Below are positions 5,530-5,615 of a stretch of DNA of 5,615 nucleotides, piece after piece (positions within the stretch are counted from its first letter, which is position 1; each line of letters opens with the position of its first letter). The DNA comes from Deltaproteobacteria bacterium. Lineage in GTDB: Bacteria; Desulfobacterota; Desulfobacteria; Desulfobacterales; ETH-SRB1. The position numbers and the translations under genes were made by a program. The DNA is taken from positions 1-5,615 of the forward strand of contig JAFCZU010000259.1 of the NCBI GenBank assembly GCA_019314185.1. The letters are read 5' to 3'. Below the pieces are notes generated by a model that saw nothing but the letters and a program-made list of their open reading frames with translations, was not told where the DNA came from and made no database searches.

Positions 5530-5615
5530 CTAATTATAACCGTATAACACAGCATCTTCTTTCCAAAATCTATCTTCAACCTCACGGACTTTCTCGGTCA
5601 AACCTGCGCACGTTT
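5530..5615 (-). CDS. 3' end of an unidentified gene entering from the right edge
   Basis: On the minus strand one frame stays open from the window edge for 27 codons to a TAG at 5532-5530; the other two frames stop within about 35 nt. The visible tail is hydrophilic with a charged helix-like start (LTEKVREVEDRF) and ends WKEDAVLYGYN. The stop lies 12 nt before the next gene's ATG on the same strand, so this is probably an upstream member of the operon. There is too little sequence to suggest a function. Its final codons contain a TATAAT string that could be mistaken for a promoter. Confidence 0.6.
   Translation of the reverse strand, partial: TCAGLTEKVREVEDRFWKEDAVLYGYN

Noticed and set aside
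5533..5538. Perfect TATAAT on the minus strand upstream of the two-TM protein gene
   Set aside because: It lies in the last codons of the upstream partial reading frame, has no -35 partner at the right distance, and the genes are only 12 nt apart.

Overview
The window carries a tightly packed minus-strand operon for a group I (dedicated) energy-coupling factor (ECF) vitamin/micronutrient transporter. Downstream of it (lower coordinates) lie about 0.9 kb without a credible gene and then a small antitoxin-like gene on the same strand. The DNA is moderately AT-rich, starts have recognisable Shine-Dalgarno sequences, and genes overlap tightly, so this is a bacterial chromosome. The CACGAA-type intergenic repeat, the antitoxin-like gene and the ECF module are the sort of mix I associate with environmental anaerobes (Planctomycetes/Brocadia-like, Chloroflexota, Desulfobacterota). 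The phylum cannot be fixed from this sequence.

Layout, in transcription order from right to left. 5615-5530: the last 27 codons of an unidentified gene. 5517-4579: a protein with two membrane segments and a large soluble domain. 4619-3891: an alpha/beta hydrolase with Cys in place of Ser in the nucleophile elbow. 3891-3310: a small all-helical membrane protein that fits an ECF substrate-binding (S) component. 3302-1842: one polypeptide with two ABC ATPase domains (fused EcfA-EcfA'). 1849-1172: the transmembrane coupling protein EcfT. Junctions are 12 nt apart, overlapping by 41 nt, overlapping by 1 nt (TAATG), 7 nt apart, and overlapping by 8 nt, so one transcript with translational coupling is very likely. 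S, A-A' and T would form the complete transporter. The hydrolase may process the imported compound or release it from a conjugate. The role of the two-TM protein is unknown. The substrate cannot be named from sequence.

1171-291 holds no convincing gene. It contains a degenerate CACGAA-rich intergenic repeat (about 828-899) and a 135-bp non-autonomous transposon-like element (526-660) with perfect 18-bp terminal inverted repeats. The element is flanked by the direct repeat GGTCTCA, a textbook target-site duplication, and abuts a small hairpin at 490-517.

278-9 encodes an 89-residue protein resembling the small partner of DUF6516/TumE-type toxins. Its stop codon overlaps (ATGA) the start codon of a further gene that runs off the left edge.

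The most noteworthy points are: the unusual ECF operon composition (Cys-hydrolase and two-TM protein in front of S-AA'-T); the asymmetric ATPase (H-loop His replaced by Gln in domain 1, variant signature in domain 2) together with an EcfT that lacks the Arg of its second coupling motif; and the intact MITE with its target duplication.
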